Origin: Terriglobia bacterium
GTDB lineage: Bacteria > Acidobacteriota > Terriglobia > UBA7540
Reading direction: 5' to 3'
Assembly (NCBI GenBank): GCA_030040455.1
Contig: JASHTR010000481.1
Location: 1 to 11,586, forward strand
DNA: 11,586 bases
Shown here: positions 5,872-11,586 of the stretch, in pieces
Numbering within the stretch: the first letter of the stretch is position 1
Layout of the letters: each line of letters begins with the position of its first letter
The notes under the pieces: generated by a model
What the model was told of the DNA's origin: nothing
Database searches by the model: none
Seen by the model: only the letters and a program-made list of their open reading frames with translations
Program-made: the position numbers and the translations under genes

Positions 5872-7812
5872 ATGTCGGGCACAAGCCGGAAGATAGTTCG
5901 GGAAACTTCGCTCGAGAAAATCTTGGGCCCGGGGGGATGGCTCGCGCGCTATCACCCGCATTACGAATGTCGAAACGCGCAGCTCGAGATGGCGGAAGAA
6001 GTGGAGGCAGCGCTTGAAAACGGGCGTCACCTGATTGCGGAGGCAGGCACCGGCACCGGGAAAACGCTGGCCTATCTGGTGCCCATTCTGCGCAGCGGGC
6101 AGCGGGTGGTGATCTCGACCGGAACCAAGAATCTTCAGGAGCAGTTGTTCTTTAAAGACATTCCTTTTCTGAAGAAACTCGCGCCAAACCTTCGGGCCAC
6201 GCTGATGAAAGGTCGCCAAAACTATCTATGTCGCCAGAAGCTTGCCGATCTTGAAAAGCAGCCTGCGCTGAGCGGCATGGAGGATCTCAGAGAATATGCT
6301 CGCATCCGCGATTGGGAGCCACGCACCCAGACCGGCGACCGCGCCGAACTCGAAGACCTGCAGGAAGGAAGCGAGCTGTGGCGACGGATCGACGCTCGCC
6401 GCGAAACCTGCACGGGGCAGAAATGTCCACAATTCAGCCGGTGTTTCATCACCTGGATGCATCAGCGCGCCGGGGAGTCGAACCTCATTATCGTGAATCA
6501 TCATTTGTTTTTTGCGGACCTCGCGCTTCGAGACGCGGCAGTTGGCAGTCTGCTTCCGGAGTATCAAGCCGTCGTCTTTGACGAAGCGCATCAGATTGAA
6601 GACGTGGCCACGCAATACTTCGGGATCCAGGTGAGCAACTATCGTGTGGAGGAACTTGTCCGGGATACGGAAGCTGCGGCACGACTCAAGGGCCTGCGCC
6701 TCCCGGACCTTTCTACCGCGCTCGCAGAGTTGCGCCGACGTTCGGAGCTTTTTTTTGAACTTTTTCCTTCTTCTGAAAAACGCTCCAGCTTTGAGAATCG
6801 CACGGAATTTCTGGAGCACCATCGCGGCGACTTCTCCTCCCTCCTCAATGCCTTCGTCCGGCTCGAAACGGAGCTGCGTCGAGCTAAAGACCACCCGGAG
6901 GAGTTTCTAAACCTTGCCGCTCGGGCCGATGAGTTGCGCCAGAGTTTCGAACAGGTCCTTGAGGGCCGCGAAAAGAATCGGGTTTATTGGTGGGAACGCC
7001 GCGGGCGCGGCGTGTTTCTGGAGGCAACGCCGATCGATGTTTCTTCCATGCTTCGCGAGCGGCTGTTTGACCGCGTCCCGACCGTAGTTCTGACCTCTGC
7101 GACCCTGGCGGTGGCGGGCAATTTCACTTATCTGAAAACGCGGCTCGGAATCGAAAACGCGAAGGAAAAGATCTTTGCCTCGCATTTTAATTTTCAAGAA
7201 CAAGCCCTGCTGTACACTCCGGCGCACTTACCCGATCCCCGCGACCCGAATTTCCCTCGACGCGCAGCCGCCGAAGTGCTGGAGATTTTAAAGGCCACCC
7301 GAGGCCGGGCTTTCGTATTGTTCACCTCCTACGCCCAGATGCGCGATATGTACGAGCGCGTGCGTCCCCAGATCCGCTATGCTTCGTTGATCCAGGGAAG
7401 CGCGCCGGCGCCGGCCTTGCTGAAGAAATTCCGCTCGACCCCGCACGCCATCCTGTTCGCCACCAGCTCCTTCTGGCAGGGCGTCGACGTGCAAGGACAA
7501 CAATTGAGCGCGGTCATTATTGACCGTCTTCCTTTCGCGGTGCCATCGGACCCGGTGGTGGCGGCGCGGATTCGCCAGATCAACGAGGAGGGTGGTAACG
7601 CTTTCGGCGAATACCAGATTCCGGAAGCGGTCATTGCCCTCAAGCAGGGCTTTGGACGGCTGATTCGCAGCGAGACGGACCACGGCTTGCTGGCGATACT
7701 CGACAACCGCCTCGTCCGGATGCCATACGGCAAAGTGTTTTTCGAAAGCCTGCCGGGTTATCGCCAGACGAACCGGCTGGATGAAGTGAAGGCTTTCATG
7801 CAAGAATACTGA
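5872..7812 (+). CDS. dinG: DinG/YoaA-type ATP-dependent DNA helicase (XPD-like, Fe-S)
   Basis: A 646-residue superfamily 2 helicase of the XPD/DinG group. These are 5'-3' helicases that resolve R-loops, forks and damage-associated structures. Motifs in order: RNAQ (34-37), Walker A EAGTGTGKT (57-65), four cysteines placed as 4Fe-4S ligands (Cys120, 180, 185, 191), VNHHLFFADL (208-217), the DEAH box (237-240), SAT (409-411), WQGVD (535-539) and QGFGRLIR (592-599). All motor motifs look intact and no N-terminal exonuclease domain is fused. The ATG at 5872 is preferred over an in-frame ATG at 5848 because the -10 element lies between them; no Shine-Dalgarno serves either. The gene is single, followed by a heptamer element and queD. 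Whether it is orthologous to E. coli DinG or YoaA cannot be decided here. Confidence 0.93.
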   Translation: MSGTSRKIVRETSLEKILGPGGWLARYHPHYECRNAQLEMAEEVEAALENGRHLIAEAGTGTGKTLAYLVPILRSGQRVVISTGTKNLQEQLFFKDIPFLKKLAPNLRATLMKGRQNYLCRQKLADLEKQPALSGMEDLREYARIRDWEPRTQTGDRAELEDLQEGSELWRRIDARRETCTGQKCPQFSRCFITWMHQRAGESNLIIVNHHLFFADLALRDAAVGSLLPEYQAVVFDEAHQIEDVATQYFGIQVSNYRVEELVRDTEAAARLKGLRLPDLSTALAELRRRSELFFELFPSSEKRSSFENRTEFLEHHRGDFSSLLNAFVRLETELRRAKDHPEEFLNLAARADELRQSFEQVLEGREKNRVYWWERRGRGVFLEATPIDVSSMLRERLFDRVPTVVLTSATLAVAGNFTYLKTRLGIENAKEKIFASHFNFQEQALLYTPAHLPDPRDPNFPRRAAAEVLEILKATRGRAFVLFTSYAQMRDMYERVRPQIRYASLIQGSAPAPALLKKFRSTPHAILFATSSFWQGVDVQGQQLSAVIIDRLPFAVPSDPVVAARIRQINEEGGNAFGEYQIPEAVIALKQGFGRLIRSETDHGLLAILDNRLVRMPYGKVFFESLPGYRQTNRLDEVKAFMQEY

Positions 7813-7816
7813 GAAA

Positions 7817-8000
7817 CAGTGATAGGTGACGTGTGACGAGTTAGAAAGGCGGAGCTGGGAATTGGGTACTCATTAAGAATTATGGGCTATGAATCACGGT
7901 AGCTTGGAAAGCTCATGGTTTGCCAGCGGCATTTACCATTCATAATTCCACACTTGCGTGGTGGCTGCGCCCTTCACTCATCACGGGTCACCCGTCACTG
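7817..8000. repeat. Heptamer-built inverted element between the helicase gene and queD
   Basis: Left units are CAGTGAT (7817), AGGTGAC (7824), GTGTGAC (7831), GAGTTAG (7838). Right units are TTCACTC (7973), ATCACGG (7980), GTCACCC (7987), GTCACTG (7994). The 25-bp arms 7817-7841 and 7976-8000 match as inverted copies at 20 of 25 positions without gaps. An inner pair GAATTATG (7877-7884) and CATAATTC (7941-7948) is perfect. The element starts 5 nt after the helicase stop codon and ends 5 nt before the queD Shine-Dalgarno, so it is essentially the entire spacer. Confidence 0.85.
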
Positions 8001-8016
8001 TCTTTAAAGGAGTTTC

Positions 8017-8394
8017 ATGTTCGAGGTTTCCGTCGAATATTCTTTTTCCGCCGGACACGCGCTTCGGAATTACAAGGGCAAGTGCGAGAACGTGCACGGG
8101 CACAACTACCGCGTCCGGGTCAGCGTGGCCGGCGAAAAGCTAAACGGCGCCGGTCTGCTGGTGGACTTTTCGGAGCTGAAGAGTAGCTTGCGGACGCTAG
8201 TCGAGCAGCTGGACCATCAATTTTTGAACGAGCTAAGGCCCTTTGACAAAATCAACCCGTCGGCGGAAAATCTGGCAAAGTATATCAGCGATGGGATGGG
8301 CGCGGAGTTTCAAAACAAGGATTTCCAGCTTCGGGAGGTAACGGTTTGGGAAACGGATGCCACTTCCGTGACGTACCGGCCCGCCGGGACCTGA
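8017..8394 (+). CDS. queD: 6-carboxy-5,6,7,8-tetrahydropterin synthase (QueD, PTPS family)
   Basis: A 125-residue T-fold enzyme that converts 7,8-dihydroneopterin triphosphate to 6-carboxytetrahydropterin, an early step of queuosine/preQ0 synthesis in the cytoplasm. His14, His27 and His29 (SAGHAL and NVHGHNY) are the zinc ligands. Cys23 is the catalytic nucleophile, Asp66-His67 in QLDHQ belongs to the proton relay, and Glu112 in VWET anchors the pterin. PSAEN (81-85) corresponds to the family PTSEN motif. Length is typical of bacterial QueD. The start is supported by AAAGGAG (8006-8012), 4 nt before the ATG. No other que gene is nearby, and no preQ1 riboswitch-like structure is visible upstream. 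Confidence 0.93.
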   Translation: MFEVSVEYSFSAGHALRNYKGKCENVHGHNYRVRVSVAGEKLNGAGLLVDFSELKSSLRTLVEQLDHQFLNELRPFDKINPSAENLAKYISDGMGAEFQNKDFQLREVTVWETDATSVTYRPAGT

Positions 8395-8427
8395 GCGTAG
8401 CCTGGTAATGCGACGACCAAAGGGAAC

Positions 8428-8504
8428 GTCATTCTGAGGGAGCCGCTTCGCTCCTCGGCACATCGTTCAGGACCGTTTGAAGTGAAGCGACGGACCCCAA
8501 TGAC
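8428..8504. repeat. Imperfect palindromic intergenic element (REP/MITE-like)
   Basis: The outer ends GTCATTCTGAGGG (8428-8440) and CCCCAATGAC (8495-8504) are imperfect inverted copies. The inner arms GCCGCTTCGCTCC (8442-8454) and GAAGTGAAGCGAC (8479-8491) match at 10 of 13 positions, all differences being transitions. It resembles short GTCATTCTGAG.GAAGCGAAG-type intergenic repeats I associate with acidobacterial genomes (recollection). No coding potential. Confidence 0.6.
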
Positions 8505-8736
8505 AGGGTCCGGAGCCTTGCAAAATAAACAGGAATTTGCGACCTTGCACTGTGGCGGCTACCCTAATGGTTCTCGCTATGAGGAGTCATCTTCCGTCAT
8601 ACTCGCACGATTAAGAATTACCGTCACAACCATTTCTGCAGGAAAGGTGGGGCGCAGCCGGATCGGGAACACCGGGAAGCCGATGGCCGGAGCCCCGCCT
8701 CTTTAATGCCTGCGCGAAGAGGAGTGTTCATCGGGA
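8505..8736. other. Remainder of the queD-mreB spacer (342 nt in total)
   Basis: No gene or RNA is recognised. The mreB promoter must lie here or further upstream, but no hexamer pair is convincing; TTGCGA (8537-8542) with TACCCT (8560-8565) at 17 bp is the best and is weak. AGAGGAG (8718-8724) is the likely mreB Shine-Dalgarno. Confidence 0.4.
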
Positions 8737-9762
8737 ATGAGCTTTCGTTCATTATTCAGCATGTTCTCTTCTGACCTCGCCATCGATCTGGGCACGGCGA
8801 ATTCTCTGGTGTACGCCCGCGGCAAAGGAATTGTGGTGAACGAGCCTTCCATCGTCGCCATTAACAAACTGACTGGCGATATTGAAGCAGTCGGGCGAGA
8901 GGCCAAGGAGATGTTAGGCCGAACACCGGGGAACATTGTAGCGATTCGTCCTCTGAAGGACGGGGTGATCGCCGACTTCAAGGTAACGGAGAAGATGCTG
9001 AACTACTTCATTCAGAAGGCGCACAATCGCAAGATGTTTGTACATCCGCGGATCGTGATCGGAGTGCCCTCGGAAATTACCCAGGTGGAGAAGCGAGCGG
9101 TGCAGGATTCAGCGATGCGGGCCAAAGCCAGCGAAGTGTTCCTGGTGGAACAGGCCATGATGGCCGCCATCGGCGCGGGCTTGCCCATCACCGAGCCTTC
9201 CGGCAGCATGATTGTGGATATTGGCGGTGGCACGACGGATATTGCGGTGATTTCGCTCTCCGGCATTGTCTACAGCCGCTCCGTTCGCGTGGCCGGCAAT
9301 GAAATGGATGAAGCGATCACCGCTTTCTTGAAGCGCAAATATAACCTGCTGATTGGCGAGCGGACGGCAGAGCAGATCAAGATCGAGCTGGGATCAGCCT
9401 TCCCGCTGGAAAAGCCTCTTGCGACGGAGATTAAAGGCCGACACCTCCTGGAGGGCATCCCGAAGACCGTCACCATTGACGACACCGAAATCCGCGACGC
9501 TCTCTCGGAGTGTGTTGCCACGATCCTGAATGCAATCCGAGTGGCTCTAGAGCGTACCCCGCCCGAGCTTTCGGCCGACATTTCCGATCGAGGGATCGTA
9601 CTTACCGGCGGCGGCGCCCTGATCAAGAACCTCGATAAGCGCATCCGGGAAGAGACCGGCCTGCCGGTTTCTATTGCCGAGGATCCGCTGGCCTCTGTCG
9701 TTTTGGGCACAGGAAGGATGTTGACTGATTTCAGCCTTCTGCGCCGGGTGGCTATCGAGTGA
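8737..9762 (+). CDS. mreB: Rod-shape-determining actin homologue MreB
   Basis: A 341-residue bacterial actin that forms membrane-bound antiparallel filaments guiding the elongasome (MreC, MreD, RodA, PBP2). Visible motifs are the phosphate-1 loop DLGTANSLVY (from Asp17), IGVPSEIT near residue 109, phosphate-2 DIGGGTTDIAV (from Asp161) and the adenosine motif TGGGALIKNLDKRI near the C-terminus. The N-terminal SFRSLFSMF is amphipathic and suited to membrane contact. The start at 8737 gives normal length, with AGAGGAG 12 nt upstream, which is longer than usual. An ATG at 8761 would drop the membrane-binding helix and has no ribosome site. mreC follows in the same direction but after 271 nt, wider than a typical tight operon, with the heptamer element filling the gap. 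Confidence 0.97.
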   Translation: MSFRSLFSMFSSDLAIDLGTANSLVYARGKGIVVNEPSIVAINKLTGDIEAVGREAKEMLGRTPGNIVAIRPLKDGVIADFKVTEKMLNYFIQKAHNRKMFVHPRIVIGVPSEITQVEKRAVQDSAMRAKASEVFLVEQAMMAAIGAGLPITEPSGSMIVDIGGGTTDIAVISLSGIVYSRSVRVAGNEMDEAITAFLKRKYNLLIGERTAEQIKIELGSAFPLEKPLATEIKGRHLLEGIPKTVTIDDTEIRDALSECVATILNAIRVALERTPPELSADISDRGIVLTGGGALIKNLDKRIREETGLPVSIAEDPLASVVLGTGRMLTDFSLLRRVAIE

Positions 9763-9772
9763 AGGCGGAAAG

Positions 9773-10025
9773 GCAGTGACCCGTGATGAGTCATAAGTGA
9801 AAAGGAAGCATTCAGCGCTCAGCATTCAGCGCTCAGCCATCAGCTTTCAGCGGGTAGTTGGGATGAATTTGTCCCGTTCGCTTCGCTCAAGGCATGCCTT
9901 TCAATTCGTCGAGGGTTTTGTGTTTTCCAGGGAAGAGCCCACGGCGAGAAAAAATGCTCGCCGTGGCGACCACTTCGTGATTGCTGATTGCTGAACGCTC
10001 GTTCGCCACTTTTCACTCGTCACGA
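9773..10025. repeat. Large nested heptamer-built inverted element between mreB and mreC
   Basis: Outer left units: GCAGTGA (9773), CCCGTGA (9780), TGAGTCA (9787), TAAGTGA (9794). Inner left: ATTCAGC (9810), GCTCAGC (9817), ATTCAGC (9824), GCTCAGC (9831), CATCAGC (9838), TTTCAGC (9845). Inner right: GATTGCT (9979), GATTGCT (9986), GAACGCT (9993). Outer right: GCCACTT (10005), TTCACTC (10012), GTCACGA (10019). Outer arms 9783-9799 and 10007-10023 match at 14 of 17; inner arms 9807-9826 and 9980-9999 at 16 of 20. The core 9852-9978 holds further palindromes. It begins 11 nt after the mreB stop codon and ends 8 nt before the mreC ATG. Confidence 0.85.
9939..9966. other. Perfect 10-bp hairpin in the core of the mreB/mreC element
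   Basis: CCACGGCGAG (9939-9948) pairs perfectly with CTCGCCGTGG (9957-9966) around an A-rich 8-nt loop. No T-run follows, so it is not a standard terminator. If transcribed it would be the most stable stem in the mreB-mreC leader. Confidence 0.6.
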
Positions 10026-10033
10026 TTGAGACC

Positions 10034-11005
10034 ATGCTGGAAGTTAACTCGCCCGAGACTCCGCAACCACGTTCGCCGCGAGTCCCGGAAGCGCCGGAGC
10101 TGGTGCACGCCTTTATCAACCGTCACATTCCTTTTTTCATTCTTGTGGCGGTTCTGCTGGGGCAACTGATCTTCCTGGCTTTCCAGGTGACGCGCAAGCA
10201 TAACGTTCGCTTGATCAAGTTGTGGGCCGTAGCCGCTTTCGATCCTTTTGAGCGTTCCCTACGCGGCCTGACGGACGCCACGGCAGTCGCTGTACACACC
10301 TACGACAACCTCGGGCGAGCCCAGCGGGAGAATAAAGACCTTCGTCAGCAGCTTGCTGCTGCGCGCGCGAAAGTTCTGGAACTTTCTGAAGAGGGAGTGG
10401 AGAATGCGCGCCTCAAAGCTCTGCTGGGTCTCAGCAGCCGCCTTCCCCTTCGTACGGTTGCGGCCACCGTGATTGCCGCCAGCCCTGGCACGAGCTCTGC
10501 CGTCTTTATCGACAAAGGAACAGATGATGGGTTGGTAACGGACCTGCCCGTGATGACACCGGAGGGAATTGCCGGCAAGACGATTGCTGTTTTTCCGCAC
10601 ACGGCACAGGTGCTTCTCATCACCGACCTCTCCAGCGGGGCAGGATGCATGATCGAAAAGACCCAAGCGGAAGGCGTGCTAAAAGGCGACGGTGACGGCC
10701 TCTGCCGTCTCGCATATATTATGAACGAAGAGGCCGTCGCACCCGGTGATGCCGTCGTCACTTCCGGGCTAGACCAGATTTATCCCAAAGGGTTGCTGGT
10801 GGGCAGAGTGGTGAAGGTCACCGACGGAAACATTTACAAGAATATCACTGTTAAGCCGGAAGCGGCGCTCGACCGCTTGGGGAATGTGCTGGTCGTGCTC
10901 AAGCCTTTTACAGCCGCAAAGTTGCCTTCCAGCTCCGATGACCGTCGCCAAGAGGAATCTCAAACGCCTATCAGCAATCAGCGACCGGCACTCAGTCATC
11001 GGTAA
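10034..11005 (+). CDS. mreC: Rod-shape-determining protein MreC
   Basis: A 323-residue bitopic inner-membrane protein linking MreB filaments to periplasmic cell-wall enzymes. A cytoplasmic Pro-rich N-terminus (1-32) is followed by one transmembrane helix (about 33-50) and a coiled-coil stretch rich in Glu, Gln, Arg and Ala (about 95-130). Then come the beta domains with family-typical segments such as VFIDKGTDDGL, GIAGKTIAVFPHTAQVLLITD and DAVVTSGLDQIYPKGLLVGRV. The start at 10034 has no strong Shine-Dalgarno, and the right arm of the heptamer element ends only 8-10 nt before it. After the conserved domain the last dozen codons are formed by heptamer repeat units, so the natural C-terminus has probably been replaced or extended. 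mreD follows after 193 nt. Confidence 0.95.
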   Translation: MLEVNSPETPQPRSPRVPEAPELVHAFINRHIPFFILVAVLLGQLIFLAFQVTRKHNVRLIKLWAVAAFDPFERSLRGLTDATAVAVHTYDNLGRAQRENKDLRQQLAAARAKVLELSEEGVENARLKALLGLSSRLPLRTVAATVIAASPGTSSAVFIDKGTDDGLVTDLPVMTPEGIAGKTIAVFPHTAQVLLITDLSSGAGCMIEKTQAEGVLKGDGDGLCRLAYIMNEEAVAPGDAVVTSGLDQIYPKGLLVGRVVKVTDGNIYKNITVKPEAALDRLGNVLVVLKPFTAAKLPSSSDDRRQEESQTPISNQRPALSHR

Positions 11006-11010
11006 GCGGT
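10969..11010 (+). repeat. Degenerate heptamer array forming the 3' end of mreC
   Basis: Six successive 7-bp units: TATCAGC (10969), AATCAGC (10976), GACCGGC (10983), ACTCAGT (10990), CATCGGT (10997), AAGCGGT (11004). The first two match the unit types of the elements at 5737 and 9773. The array supplies the last 11 to 12 codons and the TAA stop of mreC. No inverted partner array was found before mreD. Confidence 0.7.
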
Positions 11011-11045
11011 AAAAGAGACGGTGTGAAGGCTGCATTTGTACGGCA

Positions 11046-11096
11046 ATGTCCTCATCGCCGACTTTTGCTTTTCGAGAGCTTCGGCGATGAGGATAT
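11046..11096. other. Long hairpin in the mreC-mreD spacer
   Basis: Arms 11046-11061 and 11081-11096 are inverted copies at 15 of 16 positions, the exception being a G-T pair; 13 bp (11049-11061 with 11081-11093) are perfect. Inside, GCTTT (11067-11071) and AGAGC (11075-11079) can form a further short stem. No U-tract follows. It could attenuate, stabilise or process the mreC-mreD message. Confidence 0.7.
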
Positions 11097-11138
11097 CAAC
11101 GCACCAGAGCATCGTCCGGCCTTTTTACTCATTCTCAA

Positions 11139-11168
11139 AGCCACGGTCAGAAAACGCCGAGCGTGGCT
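11139..11168. other. Short hairpin upstream of mreD
   Basis: AGCCACG (11139-11145) and CGTGGCT (11162-11168) pair perfectly around 16 nt. The left arm and loop (CCACGG..AGAAAA) resemble the core hairpin at 9939-9966. It lies about 30 nt before the mreD start. Confidence 0.4.
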
Positions 11169-11198
11169 ACCCTTGCGCTGTGCGTGGATATCGTGCTT

Positions 11199-11586
11199 AT
11201 GGCCAAGCCCGCAGATCGCACGATCGCCGTTTACCGCTTCCATCCAGCGGCGTTTGTGGTCAGTCTTTTTCTGGCAGTCCTGCTCCAGATTTCTCTTCCC
11301 GTCAAGCTTCCTCTGGCGCGACTTTTTGACTTTCCCTTGATATTAACCATCTACTTTGCTTCCATCCGGCGCAACAAAGTTTTTGGCGTAGGTCTCGGCA
11401 CGGGGCTGGGCCTGGTACAGGATGCGCTTTCCCACGGTCTCATCGGGATGTTTGGTATCGCGAAAGCCCTGGCAGGCTACTTTTCAGCCTGGGCGAGCAT
11501 AAAGATCAATATGGAGCAACTCGGGGCGCGTTACATCCTGACCGGAATTCTGGTTTTCGGCCACAGCGTGGTGCTCCTGGGGCTGC
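11199..11586 (+). CDS. mreD: Rod-shape-determining protein MreD, 3' end outside window
   Basis: The frame from the ATG at 11199 is open to the window edge (129 codons). It encodes a hydrophobic protein with family-typical segments: LLQISLPVKLPLARLFDFPLI, IYFASIRRNKVFG and GTGLGLVQDALSHGLIGMFG, followed by KALAGYFSAWASIKI. MreD is a polytopic inner-membrane partner of MreC in the elongasome. The frame is also open upstream, so GTG codons at 11193, 11184 or 11163 are possible starts. The ATG is preferred as the standard start, with GGAT about 10 nt upstream as a weak ribosome site. It follows mreC in the usual mreB-C-D order. Confidence 0.9.
   Translation, partial: MAKPADRTIAVYRFHPAAFVVSLFLAVLLQISLPVKLPLARLFDFPLILTIYFASIRRNKVFGVGLGTGLGLVQDALSHGLIGMFGIAKALAGYFSAWASIKINMEQLGARYILTGILVFGHSVVLLGL

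Noticed and set aside
7813..8016. preQ1 riboswitch upstream of queD
   Set aside because: No preQ1 aptamer-like pseudoknot is seen; the gap is taken up by the heptamer element.
9808..9851. CRISPR-like array
   Set aside because: Units are 7 bp with no spacers between them, and no cas genes are present.
9939..9966. Intrinsic terminator after mreB
   Set aside because: Strong stem but no T-run downstream on either strand.

Overview
The window is chromosomal DNA of moderately high GC. It is most likely from an Acidobacteriota member (inference, roughly 0.7 confident). Supporting this are a type IV pilin with a GFSLIELL N-terminus and a secreted protein with a DRVRYYS.ERSEWEEIP stretch that I associate with acidobacterial hypotheticals. 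A lone Uma2-family protein and gaps packed with short degenerate repeats also fit. There is no phage, transposase, CRISPR, rRNA or tRNA signal.

Layout. 1-1515 (minus): kdgK followed by the 5' part of eda, the last two steps of 2-keto-3-deoxygluconate catabolism (KDG to KDPG to pyruvate plus glyceraldehyde-3-phosphate). 1894-2733 (plus): a secreted protein of unknown function, convergent with an NCS1-type permease (2778-4118, minus). 4217-4771 (plus): a Uma2-family protein, convergent with a type IV pilin gene (4950-5441, minus). 5872-7812 (plus): a DinG/XPD-like iron-sulfur helicase, then queD (8017-8394). 8737 to the window end (plus): the cell-shape cluster mreB, mreC and the 5' part of mreD. 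Two genes run off the window: eda on the left and mreD on the right.

Regulation visible in the sequence. Two minus-strand genes, the permease and the pilin, each have a correctly spaced -24/-12 (sigma-54) promoter candidate. Three plus-strand genes (1894, 4217, 5872) have a -10-like hexamer ending exactly 6 nt before the ATG and no convincing Shine-Dalgarno sequence, so they may give leaderless mRNAs.

The most unusual signal is a family of intergenic elements built from degenerate 7-bp units in strict heptamer register. They are usually arranged as inverted left and right arms that fill the gap between two genes almost from stop codon to ribosome binding site. Copies lie at 359-482 (kdgK/eda), 2741-2775 (between convergent stops), 5737-5814 (upstream of the helicase), 7817-8000 (helicase/queD), 9773-10025 (mreB/mreC) and 10969-11010, where the units encode the C-terminal tail of MreC. 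Two of the elements share the same nested order of outer and inner heptamer types. This suggests a defined element rather than random low-complexity sequence. Separate palindromic structures lie at 8428-8504 and 11046-11096.
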